Shown here: positions 25,218 through 33,291 of the stretch, in pieces
Position numbering within the stretch: position 1 is the first letter of the stretch
Layout of the letters: every line of letters starts with the position of its first letter
Source of the DNA: Abiotrophia defectiva ATCC 49176
GTDB lineage: Bacteria; Bacillota; Bacilli; Lactobacillales; Aerococcaceae
Assembly (NCBI RefSeq): GCF_037041345.1
Contig: NZ_CP146287.1
Coordinates: 382,236 to 435,000, forward strand
Direction: 5' to 3'
Length of the DNA stretch: 52,765 nt
Notes under the pieces: generated by a model
Database searches by the model: none
Told to the model about the DNA's origin: nothing
Seen by the model: the letters and a program-made list of their open reading frames with translations, nothing else
Made by a program: the position numbers and the translations under genes

Positions 25218-26255
25218 CTATAGTGGGAGCCATAAGCTGAAGTGGCTGCCTTGGTTTACTTGACTGGTGACCTCAATCTGGCCCCCCAGTTGTTGGGCCA
25301 GGGTTTGGCTGATATAGAGTCCCAGGCCGGCGCCGCCTGTCTCCCGATTACGGGACTGTTCGACCCGATAGAGACGATCAAAGATATGAGGCAGGTCCTG
25401 GGCGGGAATGCCCATGCCTTGATCAATGATATGGAAGCCGATTCCTTGACCTTCTTTTTGAATATGGAGTTGAATGCGACTCTGCTCTGGCGAGTACTTG
25501 CTGGCGTTCTCCAAGAGATTGAGGAGGATACGGGATAGTTTGTCACCATCTGTCTGGATGGTCTCTAGCTCTGGCGCTAGTTTGACCTCAAGTTCTTGTT
25601 TCTTCTGTTGACAATGGGGTTGGATACTGGTCAGCAAATGAATGAGAAAATCATCCAGTTGGAGGGTCTGAACCTGGATTTGGCTAGCCTGCTGATTGGC
25701 TTGCTTCTCCATGAGACCAACTTCCATGAGTTGCTGGGTCAGGGTCTTGAGTCGGTCGATTTGATGGGCCATGGCCTGCCAGAGGGCTTGCATTTCATCT
25801 TCTGACACCATCTGATCTTCTAGCGCTTCAACTTGATGCTGGAGAGCAGTCAGCGGCGTCTTGATGTCGTGACCTAGGCTAGCCATGAGGCGGGTCTTGT
25901 CTTGCTCGCTTTGGCTGAGGGCCTGGAAACTTTGGTTGAGGTCTTGGATCATGAGGTTGATGTTGGCCGTGAGCGAGGCCAGTTCAGCCGGCGATTTAAT
26001 GGTCTGAACTGGTTGGAAATCCTGGTCGGCCACCCGTCTCACATCTCGGCTCAGTTGCTGCAGGGATTTGACGCTGGGCTGAAGTAGGCAGAAGCCCACT
26101 AGGGCCCCTAGCAAATTAGCCCCTAAGGTCATCCAGATAATGATATAGGCCACGTTAGGAGAGACTAACATTTGCTGCAGGCCCCACCAGACCAGCAGGA
26201 GGGCGCAGAGTGTGGAAGTAAGAAAGGCTAGGAAGACAAGTGAACGCAGCTTCAT
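25218..26255 (-). CDS. two-component sensor histidine kinase (345 aa)
   Basis: Two membrane segments (~8-28 and ~36-58) enclose a very short external loop, so this kinase senses within or near the membrane. A HAMP-like stretch (~60-113) follows. The dimerisation helix carries the phospho-acceptor His129 in SLGHDIKTPLTALQHQ. ATPase boxes are LLNLLENASKYS (N), IDQGMGIPAQDLPHIFDR (G1/F) and GAGLGLYISQTLA (G2). It overlaps the response regulator gene by 4 bases and is the second gene of that operon. Confidence 0.93.
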   Translation of the reverse strand: MKLRSLVFLAFLTSTLCALLLVWWGLQQMLVSPNVAYIIIWMTLGANLLGALVGFCLLQPSVKSLQQLSRDVRRVADQDFQPVQTIKSPAELASLTANINLMIQDLNQSFQALSQSEQDKTRLMASLGHDIKTPLTALQHQVEALEDQMVSEDEMQALWQAMAHQIDRLKTLTQQLMEVGLMEKQANQQASQIQVQTLQLDDFLIHLLTSIQPHCQQKKQELEVKLAPELETIQTDGDKLSRILLNLLENASKYSPEQSRIQLHIQKEGQGIGFHIIDQGMGIPAQDLPHIFDRLYRVEQSRNRETGGAGLGLYISQTLAQQLGGQIEVTSQVNQGSHFSLWLPL

Positions 26256-26947
26256 GATGGGTCACCTCCTAAGCGGTAGCCCAGTCCCCAGACTGTCTCA
26301 ATCTTAGGGTAGGGACGCTGACCTGCTGACTTGGCTAATTTATCGCGCAAGGAGTGGATATGGACATTGAGGGTATTGGCATCTTCCATATAATCGGTCT
26401 CCCAAATCTTGAGGAAGAGTTCTGATTTAGCAAAGACCCGGCCGGGATTTTTGAGGAAGAGAGCTAGGAGCTGGAATTCCTTGAGTGAGAGTTGCAAGGG
26501 TTGGTCGTAGAGCGTGACGCGATGTTGCCCCTCGTCGATGGCAAAGGGTGCATAGCTCAAAACCGACTGCCCCGCTTGCTTGGGCTGAATGCGACGCAAG
26601 AGATTTTTGACCCGCAAGGTCAGCTCCCGTGGGCTAAAGGGTTTGGTCAGGTAGTCGTCGGCTCCTAGGGTCAGGGAATAGATGCGATCGACCGCCTGAT
26701 CCTTGGCCGTGATGAAGATAAAAGGTTGGTCTTCGCGTAATTGCAAGACGGCATCAATGAAGTCATAACCATCCATTTGGGGCATCATAATGTCCGTGAT
26801 AATCAGATCGACGGCCTGAGCTCGGTAGTGGTCTAAGGCTTCCTGGCCATTCGTAGCGGTTGTGACTTGATAGCCTTCCTTACTTAAGTAGCGGGTGACG
26901 ATGTCCAGGATGGCTGGCTCGTCGTCAACTAGGAGGATGTGGGTCAT
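26252..26947 (-). CDS. OmpR-family response regulator (231 aa)
   Basis: The receiver domain has LVDDE, phospho-acceptor Asp52 in IITDIMMPQMDG, the conserved Thr/Lys at ITAKD, and LTKPFSPREL. The C-terminal winged helix (~130-231) carries LSLKEFQLLALFLKNPGRVF and NTLNVHIHSLRDKL. The RBS GGAGGG sits before the ATG. The adjacent secreted DM13 protein gene has an OmpR-type direct repeat in its upstream region, which makes it a candidate target. Confidence 0.94.
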   Translation of the reverse strand: MTHILLVDDEPAILDIVTRYLSKEGYQVTTATNGQEALDHYRAQAVDLIITDIMMPQMDGYDFIDAVLQLREDQPFIFITAKDQAVDRIYSLTLGADDYLTKPFSPRELTLRVKNLLRRIQPKQAGQSVLSYAPFAIDEGQHRVTLYDQPLQLSLKEFQLLALFLKNPGRVFAKSELFLKIWETDYMEDANTLNVHIHSLRDKLAKSAGQRPYPKIETVWGLGYRLGGDPS

Positions 26948-27011
26948 AGGGACCCTCCTTTCGATTAATGACTGAAATCAAAACCTACCTGATAGAGGCA
27001 GGGGCAATGCC

Positions 27012-27020
27012 ATTATAGCA
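27012..27020 (-). promoter_or_regulatory. extended -10 promoter of the two-component operon
   Basis: On the minus strand TGCTATAAT forms an extended -10 (TGnTATAAT) ~65 bases upstream of the response regulator. No clear -35 is present, as is usual for this class. Confidence 0.6.
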
Positions 27021-27076
27021 TAGCTTGAGAGGGGAAGGGGTCAGTGACGCTTGCAGACCTTGAGCCCAAAGCACTT

Positions 27077-27105
27077 CAACCACCTGAAAGGACTTCAGGT
27101 GGTTG
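27077..27105 (-). terminator. hairpin downstream of the DM13 gene
   Basis: CAACCACCTGAA and TTCAGGTGGTTG form a perfect 12-bp stem with a 5-base loop. No long T-run follows, so termination is probable but not certain. Confidence 0.6.
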
Positions 27106-27119
27106 GGATTCTAGAAAGC

Positions 27120-27887
27120 TTATTTAAGGTCAGCTTGACCGAAGACTTCATGCGCTTCAACACAGTAGATTAAGACCTTGTTGTAGCCGTCTGCCTTCAA
27201 ACCATTCAGGTCGTAGCTTTGTTCCATCATGTCACTGTCTACCGCACCGACTTCAACGGCTGTCTCTAATTTGCCGTCTTTGCTAAGGAGGACGTGGAGG
27301 TCAGGTGCCTTGTCGCTCTTGAAGTTGCTGAGTTTGAGTTGGTTCTTCTCGATGCTAACAGAACCCATGACCATCTTGCCATTGGCGCCCATGAGTTCGC
27401 CCATACGTTTCATGGCTTGGTCCATGGCTCCGTCAGAAAACTTGGTCAACATAGCAGAACCGAAGGTTTCATTGACTTGGTCACAGTGGATGGTGAGGGT
27501 GTTGTATTGACTGAGGTCGACTTTGTCCAGTTTGTAACCTTGGATGGCACCCTTGGCATCGACCTTGCCTAATTTGAGGCCATGTTCTACATCGCCATCC
27601 TTGGTTAGGTAGGCATTGAGGTCAGGGGCTTCATCACTTGAAAAGCCGGTCAGTACTACTTCCTTAGCGGTGACCTTGGCCATGCCCATGACCTTGTGTT
27701 TTCCTTGACCCATCAATTGGCCGACAAGGGCTTGATTCATTTCGTCTTTTTGCTTATCGTCTGGCATTTGGCTGGATGATGCGCTGCTTTCCTCAGCTAA
27801 GACCACTTGGGATAAGCTGCCGGCTCCAAGACCTAGGCTAAGTAAGGCAACAAGGCTGAGTTTGGTTAGTGTGTGTTTGGTTGACAT
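27120..27887 (-). CDS. secreted protein with two DM13-type domains (255 aa)
   Basis: ATG 27887 lies 8 bases after AAGGAG; the in-frame GTG at 27896 is too close to it. A signal peptide (LSLVALLSLGLGAGSLSQVVLA) is followed by an acidic Ser-rich linker. Two homologous ~95-residue repeats follow. Each ends with a DM13-like pattern: YNTLTIHCDQVNETFGSAML, then YNKVLIYCVEAHEVFGQADL. Each has one conserved Cys and a preceding SDEAPDLNAYL / SDKAPDLHVLL. DM13 domains are proposed to act in extracellular redox or electron transfer. There is no lipobox, so the protein is either free or held non-covalently. The two-component system lies just downstream on the same strand. Confidence 0.8.
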   Translation of the reverse strand: MSTKHTLTKLSLVALLSLGLGAGSLSQVVLAEESSASSSQMPDDKQKDEMNQALVGQLMGQGKHKVMGMAKVTAKEVVLTGFSSDEAPDLNAYLTKDGDVEHGLKLGKVDAKGAIQGYKLDKVDLSQYNTLTIHCDQVNETFGSAMLTKFSDGAMDQAMKRMGELMGANGKMVMGSVSIEKNQLKLSNFKSDKAPDLHVLLSKDGKLETAVEVGAVDSDMMEQSYDLNGLKADGYNKVLIYCVEAHEVFGQADLK

Positions 27888-27920
27888 GGAAATCACTCCT
27901 TGGATTTATTTGATGACCTT

Positions 27921-27974
27921 ACTATAGGGGGTGAAACTGAAGACTTCTTGAAGCAAGTATTAAGTCTTTCTTAA
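27921..27974 (-). promoter_or_regulatory. promoter and PhoP-box-like direct repeat upstream of the DM13 gene
   Basis: On the minus strand TATAGT (27926-27921) is a plausible -10 for the DM13 gene. Upstream of it, TTAAGA-N5-TTAATA (27974-27958) is a direct repeat with an 11-base period, the geometry bound by OmpR/PhoP-type regulators. TTAAG-N5-CTTAA also forms an inverted repeat at the same place. Confidence 0.5.
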
Positions 27975-28034
27975 CTTGTCGCTAACAATTTATTAAATTT
28001 GAGCCCGTTGACAGCTAGGCAAATAGAACCAGGC

Positions 28035-28063
28035 TTTTCAAGGACCCCTCGCTAAGTTATAAT
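28035..28063 (+). promoter_or_regulatory. promoter of the three-gene paralog operon
   Basis: TTTTCA (28035-28040) and TATAAT (28058-28063) are 17 bases apart, 25 bases before the first start codon. Confidence 0.65.
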
Positions 28064-28087
28064 GAAAGGACTAGAAAGGGTGAAAGC

Positions 28088-28606
28088 ATGCAAGTTAGAC
28101 AGAATGATCAAGCCAATCGTTTACTATTTGAAGGCAAGGTGCGGGTCAGCCATGTCTTGGGTGTGCGCTTCTTAGGTGGCGTCCTCATGGCCTTGGTCAT
28201 GTTCGCTTGCTTTATCCTCAGCCTACATTTCTTGCAAGCAGTCGGCTTGTGGCAGGAGGACCTGAAAGGCTGGAGTGTGGCTTCCTTCATAATCTCGGGC
28301 ATCCTGGTTTGGATGCTGGGTGATTGGCTCCACAATAAGCTTTGGGAGCGGCCGGTTCGTATTTGGGACCTAGGCGACCAAGCCTGCCTACAAGTCGGCC
28401 GTGACCAGGCCTACTATAATTGGCAGACTCTTCGTAAGGTCAGAGCCTATCGCTTCTACTCTAGACGTGGACAGGTCAGCACCTATAACCTAGTCTTGGT
28501 CTTTGAGGGGCGCACCTATCGTTTCTCTTCATCGGATAAGACCATGGGCGCTCTAAGTGAGCTGGGTCAAGAGTTACAGGTCTATTTAGATCAGAGAGGG
28601 GACTAG
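28088..28606 (+). CDS. small two-TM PH-like membrane protein, paralog 1 (172 aa)
   Basis: It is the first of three tandem paralogs. A basic N-terminus (VRVSHVLGVRFLGG) leads into two hydrophobic segments (~28-52 and ~66-83). A ~90-residue cytoplasmic beta-rich domain follows, with WERPVRIWDLGDQ, YNWQTLRKVRAYRF and LVLVFEGRTYRFSSSD. The layout resembles bacterial PH-like/YcxB proteins. No catalytic residue stands out and the function is unknown. RBS AAAGGG precedes ATG. Confidence 0.75.
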   Translation: MQVRQNDQANRLLFEGKVRVSHVLGVRFLGGVLMALVMFACFILSLHFLQAVGLWQEDLKGWSVASFIISGILVWMLGDWLHNKLWERPVRIWDLGDQACLQVGRDQAYYNWQTLRKVRAYRFYSRRGQVSTYNLVLVFEGRTYRFSSSDKTMGALSELGQELQVYLDQRGD

Positions 28607-28611
28607 CCTAC

Positions 28612-29136
28612 ATGATTATTGCTAAAGCCAAGCGCCTGGCTCCAGGCCAAGAAGACCTGGTCATGACCTTGGATTGTCGGGTGTCTTATTTTTGGGGCGC
28701 CAAGGCCCTATCCTTCCTTCTCATCTACTTTATCTTGACGCCTGTGAGTCTAGACTTGGCCAAGAGATTCAACTTGAACCCTAGGAGTTGGCCAGCTCTT
28801 TTGCTCTTCCTAGGGGCAGTCATTCTGGGCTGGTTGCTCTACAATAGCCTATGGAAACGTTCAGTCACCCTCTACAATCGGGGCCAAAGTCTGGAAATAC
28901 TCATTAATCAAAAGTCCTATCGCTATGACTGGACTAGCCTGCGTCGTGTCAAGACTTTCATCGCGCCCAAACGTAATGGTGGAATCTTCAGCAAGACGGC
29001 AGTCCTCAAATTTCATGGCCGTAGCTTCTACCTGACCTCAGATGACCAGGTAGCTAAGCTAGAGTGGCTGATTCAGTATTTAGAAAAGGGCATGAAGCAA
29101 GCCCAAAAAGGAGGCCTAGGCCCAAATGACAAGTAA
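28612..29136 (+). CDS. small two-TM PH-like membrane protein, paralog 2 (174 aa)
   Basis: It has the same architecture as its neighbours: MTLDCRVSYFWGAKAL before two hydrophobic segments, then LWKRSVTLYNRGQ, YDWTSLRRVKTF and VLKFHGRSFYLTSDD at positions equivalent to paralog 1. It begins 5 bases after paralog 1 and overlaps paralog 3 by 11 bases, so the three are one transcript. The tail is glycine- and lysine-rich. Confidence 0.75.
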   Translation: MIIAKAKRLAPGQEDLVMTLDCRVSYFWGAKALSFLLIYFILTPVSLDLAKRFNLNPRSWPALLLFLGAVILGWLLYNSLWKRSVTLYNRGQSLEILINQKSYRYDWTSLRRVKTFIAPKRNGGIFSKTAVLKFHGRSFYLTSDDQVAKLEWLIQYLEKGMKQAQKGGLGPNDK

Positions 29137-29635
29137 AAACAAGTATCTGCTGAATAAAGTCAAGCTAAGGGTCAGTCGCTTTGTCGGCCAACGCTTGCTC
29201 TCTATTCTGGTGCTGCTAGGTCTAGCACAACTAGGCATCAAGGACCTTGTCAATTTCTTGTTGGACTTGGACTTCTACCCGCGTGATAATCAATATGCGC
29301 CCTTATTGTTCGTTGTGTTACTGCTCCTCCTATTTTTCCTGGCCAATGCCTTCTATAATTTTCTCTGGACGCGAACCGTTACCATAGAAGATTTGGGAGA
29401 TAAGGTTCGGATTGAGCTGGGTAGTCGTCACTATCTCTTGCCCTGGTCTAGTCTACGCAAGGTGCGTTTGGATCGAACCACCAATCGGGGTAAGTTGGTC
29501 AGCGTGGACTTAATCTTAGTCTTTGAAAGTCGCTCTTTCCGTCTGACCAAGGACCAGCCCGTAGCCCCTCTCAGTGACTTAGAAGCTTATATGCAAGCCA
29601 AGTTAAAAAAGCAAAATCTTAAAACAAAAGCCTGA
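29126..29635 (+). CDS. small two-TM PH-like membrane protein, paralog 3 (169 aa)
   Basis: This is the third copy: VKLRVSRFVGQRLL, two hydrophobic segments, LWTRTVTIEDLGDK, LPWSSLRKVRLD and LILVFESRSFRLTKD align with the other two. AAAGGAGG (within paralog 2) serves as its RBS. The conserved pattern [YLP]W-x-[ST]-L-R-[KR]-V across all three is a likely family signature. Confidence 0.75.
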   Translation: MTSKNKYLLNKVKLRVSRFVGQRLLSILVLLGLAQLGIKDLVNFLLDLDFYPRDNQYAPLLFVVLLLLLFFLANAFYNFLWTRTVTIEDLGDKVRIELGSRHYLLPWSSLRKVRLDRTTNRGKLVSVDLILVFESRSFRLTKDQPVAPLSDLEAYMQAKLKKQNLKTKA

Positions 29636-29656
29636 CTCTCAGTCAGGCTTTTTGCT
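29626..29656 (+). terminator. terminator after the paralog operon
   Basis: AAAAGCCTGACT and AGTCAGGCTTTT form a 12-bp stem with a 3-base loop, followed by T residues. The stop codon of the third gene lies in the stem. Confidence 0.9.
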
Positions 29657-29766
29657 TGGTTTAATTCTTAGGGTGAAGGCTGGCTCAAGTTTGGCCCTGC
29701 TTTATAATTTTTGTTAATATTCTCATCTTTTTTAGTAGAAGATAGGCAATTTGATGCCAGAGGGTG

Positions 29767-29772
29767 TATAAT
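29767..29772 (+). promoter_or_regulatory. -10 box of the sulfatase operon
   Basis: TATAAT lies 55 bases before the sulfatase start codon. No convincing -35 is visible. Confidence 0.4.
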
Positions 29773-29827
29773 GAAAGCGAAGACAGGTCGTTGATCATGC
29801 GACCGAATGAGGAGGGACTCCACTACC

Positions 29828-31327
29828 ATGACCAACAGCAAGCAACGCCCCAATGTGGTGCTTATTGTCGTCGACCAGATGCGGGCCGACGCCTTAGGGA
29901 TTAACCAGGGGCCTGATTTTCTCTCAACCCCAACCTTAGATATGATGGCCAGCCAAGGTTATAATTTCGTCAATGCCTATTCGCCGGTGCCCTCCTGTGT
30001 GCCGGCTCGGGCAGCTCTCTTGACTGGCTTGGACCAGGCCAATTCAGGACGGGTGGGCTACGAAGACCAAATGCCTTGGAATTTCACCCAGACCCTGCCC
30101 CAGACCTTCCGGGATGCCGGCTACCAAACCCAATGTATCGGCAAGATGCACGTCTACCCAGCCCGCAAGCGTCTGGGCTTTGACCATGTGACCCTGCACG
30201 ACGGCTACCTCCATGTCGATCGCCACTATGATGGGGCTTATGGGGCTTCCTTTGAACAGTCCAGTGACTATCTCAAATTCCTCAAGGCCCAGTTGGGGCC
30301 TCAAGCCGATCTCATGGACGACGGCCTCAATTGTAATTCCTGGATGGCCCGGCCTTGGCCTTATGCAGAGGCTCTCCATCCAAGCAACTGGCTGGTGACC
30401 GAAGCTATTGAATTCCTCAAGACCAAGGATCCAACTGTGCCTTTCTTCCTCAAGTTGTCCTTTGAGAAGCCACATTCGCCTTTTAATCCGCCTCAGTATT
30501 ATTTCGATATGTATTATCAACTCTTGGGCCAGGAATGGGATCGCCATCTAGGGGATTGGGAGCAGCTAGTGGATGCTGTTCCTAGCATTGATAGTAAAAA
30601 AGGGCGCCTCAAGCCCGACGATCAACGGCGCTTGCTGGCAGGCTACTATGGCTTGGTGACCCATCTGGACCATCAGATTAGTCGCTTCCTGACGGCTTTG
30701 GAAGAGTTCGGCCATGCTCAGGATACTCTCTTCTGGTTTGTCTCTGACCATGGCGACCAACTAGGGGAGCATGACCTCTTCCGCAAAGGTTATCCTTATC
30801 AAGGTAGCATCCAAATTCCTTCCTTTATCTATGATCCTGGCCATCTGATTGCCGCCTACCACCATACTATTCCGCAGCTGGTTAAGATTCAAGACATCTT
30901 CCCATCCTTGGTAGACCTGGTCTTGGGCCAGCAAGTGGCCACGGACGGTCGCAGCGTGCGCCAGCTCTTGCTTGGTCAAATTGACGGCTGGCGGACCGAT
31001 ATCCATGGGGAACATGTTCTAGGCCAAGATTCCAGTCAATTTGTCCTCAATGAACGTTATAAGTTAATCTGGTATCCGGTTCAGGATCGTTATCAACTCT
31101 TCGACTATGTGGCCGATCCTTATGAGCAGGTCAATCTCTATGACCAGACCGACTATGCGCCCGTAGTCTTGGAGCTGACTCAGAAGCTGGTTACCTACTT
31201 AGCCAATCGTGAAGAGGGCTTTGTTGCGGATGGACGTTTAGTGGCGCGGCCCCTGTCAGCCCTAGTGACCACCTTGGCAGCCGCCCGGCGTGGGGATGTC
31301 ATGGGCTATCCCCGTCAGGAGGGCTAG
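29828..31327 (+). CDS. type I (formylglycine) sulfatase (499 aa)
   Basis: ATG 29828 follows GGAGGG. The sulfatase core starts PNVVLIVVDQMRADALG, with metal-binding Asp in VDQMR. The maturation motif is SCVPARAALLTG: Cys57 in C-x-P-x-R is the residue oxidised to formylglycine. Other active-site elements are GKMHVYP, LKLSFEKPHSPF and VSDHGDQLGEHDLF. There is no signal peptide, so it would act in the cytoplasm on an imported sulfated sugar. The next gene, 2 bases on, encodes the enzyme that makes formylglycine. The substrate cannot be read from sequence; a sulfated host or mucin glycan fragment is an inference. Confidence 0.92.
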   Translation: MTNSKQRPNVVLIVVDQMRADALGINQGPDFLSTPTLDMMASQGYNFVNAYSPVPSCVPARAALLTGLDQANSGRVGYEDQMPWNFTQTLPQTFRDAGYQTQCIGKMHVYPARKRLGFDHVTLHDGYLHVDRHYDGAYGASFEQSSDYLKFLKAQLGPQADLMDDGLNCNSWMARPWPYAEALHPSNWLVTEAIEFLKTKDPTVPFFLKLSFEKPHSPFNPPQYYFDMYYQLLGQEWDRHLGDWEQLVDAVPSIDSKKGRLKPDDQRRLLAGYYGLVTHLDHQISRFLTALEEFGHAQDTLFWFVSDHGDQLGEHDLFRKGYPYQGSIQIPSFIYDPGHLIAAYHHTIPQLVKIQDIFPSLVDLVLGQQVATDGRSVRQLLLGQIDGWRTDIHGEHVLGQDSSQFVLNERYKLIWYPVQDRYQLFDYVADPYEQVNLYDQTDYAPVVLELTQKLVTYLANREEGFVADGRLVARPLSALVTTLAAARRGDVMGYPRQEG

Positions 31328-31329
31328 TC

Positions 31330-32178
31330 ATGGAGTGGGTCGAGTTACAAGCAGGGCACTTCCAAATGGGGGCGCCCCTAGGTCAGGGTTTTGTAGAGGA
31401 CTATGAGGCCCCGGCTATTCCCATGCAAGTGGCGGCCTTCTCGGTGGCTACAACGCCTGTCACTAACCAGGAATTTGCTGAATTTGTGGCGGCCACTGGC
31501 TACCAGACCATTGCCAGTCGGACGGGAGGCTCCCTGGTTTTTGAAGCCCTCCTGTCAGAAGACCTAGAAGCCAAGGCCCCACGGGTGCCGGGCACGCCTT
31601 GGTGGCGGGTAGTGGCGGGCGCCGACTGGCTCCATCCTTTTGGACCTGAAGGCCCCCTTGCCACAGACGTCTTGGCTGACCACCCGGTGGTCCATGTCTC
31701 CTTGGCCGATGCCCTAGCTTACTGTCAGTGGGCAGGGGTGACTTTGCCCACTGAAGCCCAGTGGGAGTATGCGGCTCGGGCTGGCCGGACCACGACCTTT
31801 CCTTGGGGCCAGGAGCTAGAAGCCGATGGGTGCTATCATGCCAATACCTGGCAGGGGGACTTTCCTGGTTTTAATAGCCAGGCGGACGGCTACTTGGGCA
31901 CGGCGCCGGTCAAGACCTACGCCCCTAATGACTGGGGGCTCTATCAGGTCATCGGCAATGTCTGGGAATGGTGCGTCAATCCCCGCTATCAACTTTTGCA
32001 GGATTTTAAGCAGGCCCAGCCTCTTCCAAGTCTAGCGGACTTGAAAGGGGAGTACGCCATTCGCGGCGGTTCCTTCCTCTGTCATGCCTCTTACTGCCAG
32101 CGCTATCGCCTAGGAGCCCGCAATGGGGCGGACGCCTTGGTGACGGCCAGCCATATTGGTTTCCGTTGTATCAAATAA
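31330..32178 (+). CDS. formylglycine-generating enzyme, SUMF1/FGE family (282 aa)
   Basis: It converts the sulfatase active-site cysteine to formylglycine using oxygen. Family features are WVELQAGHFQMGAP, ATTPVTNQEFAEFV, LPTEAQWEYAARAG and IGNVWEWC. The two copper-binding/catalytic cysteines are visible as Cys251 and Cys256 in GSFLCHASYCQRYRLGAR, which sets true FGEs apart from EgtB-like relatives. It is adjacent to its presumed client sulfatase. It ends at a strong terminator. Confidence 0.93.
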   Translation: MEWVELQAGHFQMGAPLGQGFVEDYEAPAIPMQVAAFSVATTPVTNQEFAEFVAATGYQTIASRTGGSLVFEALLSEDLEAKAPRVPGTPWWRVVAGADWLHPFGPEGPLATDVLADHPVVHVSLADALAYCQWAGVTLPTEAQWEYAARAGRTTTFPWGQELEADGCYHANTWQGDFPGFNSQADGYLGTAPVKTYAPNDWGLYQVIGNVWEWCVNPRYQLLQDFKQAQPLPSLADLKGEYAIRGGSFLCHASYCQRYRLGARNGADALVTASHIGFRCIK

Positions 32179-32183
32179 GCTGT

Positions 32184-32224
32184 CACAAGACCTCTAAGTT
32201 TGAAGGGTCTTGTGGCATTTTTTG
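32184..32224 (+). terminator. terminator after the FGE gene
   Basis: CACAAGACC (32184-32192) pairs with GGTCTTGTG (32206-32214), followed by a T-run ending near 32224. Confidence 0.87.
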
Positions 32225-32272
32225 TCTTCTAAGATAAGACAGAGCAAGAATTGTTGTAATGCAAGAAATGTC

Positions 32273-32324
32273 TTGACAAAAAGCTAGACAGCGCCTTGTA
32301 ATGCGCTTACATAAGGGGTATAAT
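32273..32324 (+). promoter_or_regulatory. overlapping promoters and palindromic operator of the mur operon
   Basis: P1: TTGACA (32273-32278), 18 bases, TGTAAT (32297-32302). P2: TTGTAA (32296-32301), 17 bases, TATAAT (32319-32324). The near-palindrome TGTAATGCGCTTACA (32297-32311) covers the P1 -10 and the start of the P2 spacer. It could be a CcpA (cre-like) site or the operator of an unlinked MurR-type regulator. Confidence 0.7.
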
Positions 32325-32349
32325 AAGCTTGTAGGAAGGAGGAACTACT

Positions 32350-33291
32350 ATGGAACTAGGCAAGTTAGCAACAGAACAAGCCAACCCCCTGTCGCAGGCC
32401 ATTGAGACCCTGTCAGTGGCCGAAATCACCCAGCGCATGAATCAAGAAGATCAAGGAGTCCCCTTAGCCGTCAGGCAATCCTTGCCAGAGATTAATGCCT
32501 TTATAGAAGCCCTGGTACCCATTATGGCTCAAGGCGGTCGCCTCTTTTATATAGGGGCAGGAACTTCAGGCCGACTAGGCCTCTTGGATGCCTCGGAATG
32601 TCCCCCAACCTTTGGCGTCGCCCCTGATCGAGTCCAAGCCCTGATGGCTGGTGGCTTAGAGGCCATGACCCAGGCCGTTGAAGGGGCGGAAGATGACCAA
32701 GCAGCAGCGGTCCAGGACTTGGCCGCCCTCGAACTATCAGCCAAAGATGCCTTAGTCGGTATCGCAGCCTCAGGCCGCACCCCCTATGTGGTGGCTGCTT
32801 TACGTTATGCTAAGGAGCAGGGCGCTTTGACGGCGGGCCTTGCTTGTGTTAAGGAGGCCGAGATTAGCCAGTGGGCAGATTATCCAATCGAAATTCCAGT
32901 GGGACCAGAAATTATTACCGGCTCTAGCCGACTTAAGGCGGGGACGGCGCAAAAGTTGGTGCTCAATATGATTTCCACCACTGCCATGATTCAATTAGGT
33001 AAGGTCTATCAAGGTTACATGGTCGATGTCCAAGCCACTAACCAGAAATTGATTGACCGCGCCCATCGTATTATTGCCGCCACAAGCGGTTTGTCCTTGG
33101 AGCAGGCAGCGACTTATTTTCAAGCAGCCCAGGGCCAGGTCAAATGCGCCATCCTGATGGCCTTAACGGGTTGTGATTTGGCGGGTGCTCAAGCCCTCTT
33201 GGCTGATAATCAAGACCACATTGCCCAGGCTATCCAGGCCAGCCAGCAGTCAGTAAATAAGCAAGATCAAATTAAGGAGGTATTACCATGA
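32350..33291 (+). CDS. murQ: N-acetylmuramic acid 6-phosphate etherase (313 aa)
   Basis: It removes the lactyl ether from MurNAc-6-phosphate, giving GlcNAc-6-phosphate. The SIS-type fold shows RLFYIGAGTSGRLGLLDASE and CPPTFGV, GIAASGRTPYVVAAL, and TGSSRLKAGTAQKLVLNMIS, all MurQ hallmarks. AAGGAGG precedes the ATG. It overlaps the PTS gene by 4 bases and heads the mur operon. Confidence 0.95.
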   Translation: MELGKLATEQANPLSQAIETLSVAEITQRMNQEDQGVPLAVRQSLPEINAFIEALVPIMAQGGRLFYIGAGTSGRLGLLDASECPPTFGVAPDRVQALMAGGLEAMTQAVEGAEDDQAAAVQDLAALELSAKDALVGIAASGRTPYVVAALRYAKEQGALTAGLACVKEAEISQWADYPIEIPVGPEIITGSSRLKAGTAQKLVLNMISTTAMIQLGKVYQGYMVDVQATNQKLIDRAHRIIAATSGLSLEQAATYFQAAQGQVKCAILMALTGCDLAGAQALLADNQDHIAQAIQASQQSVNKQDQIKEVLP

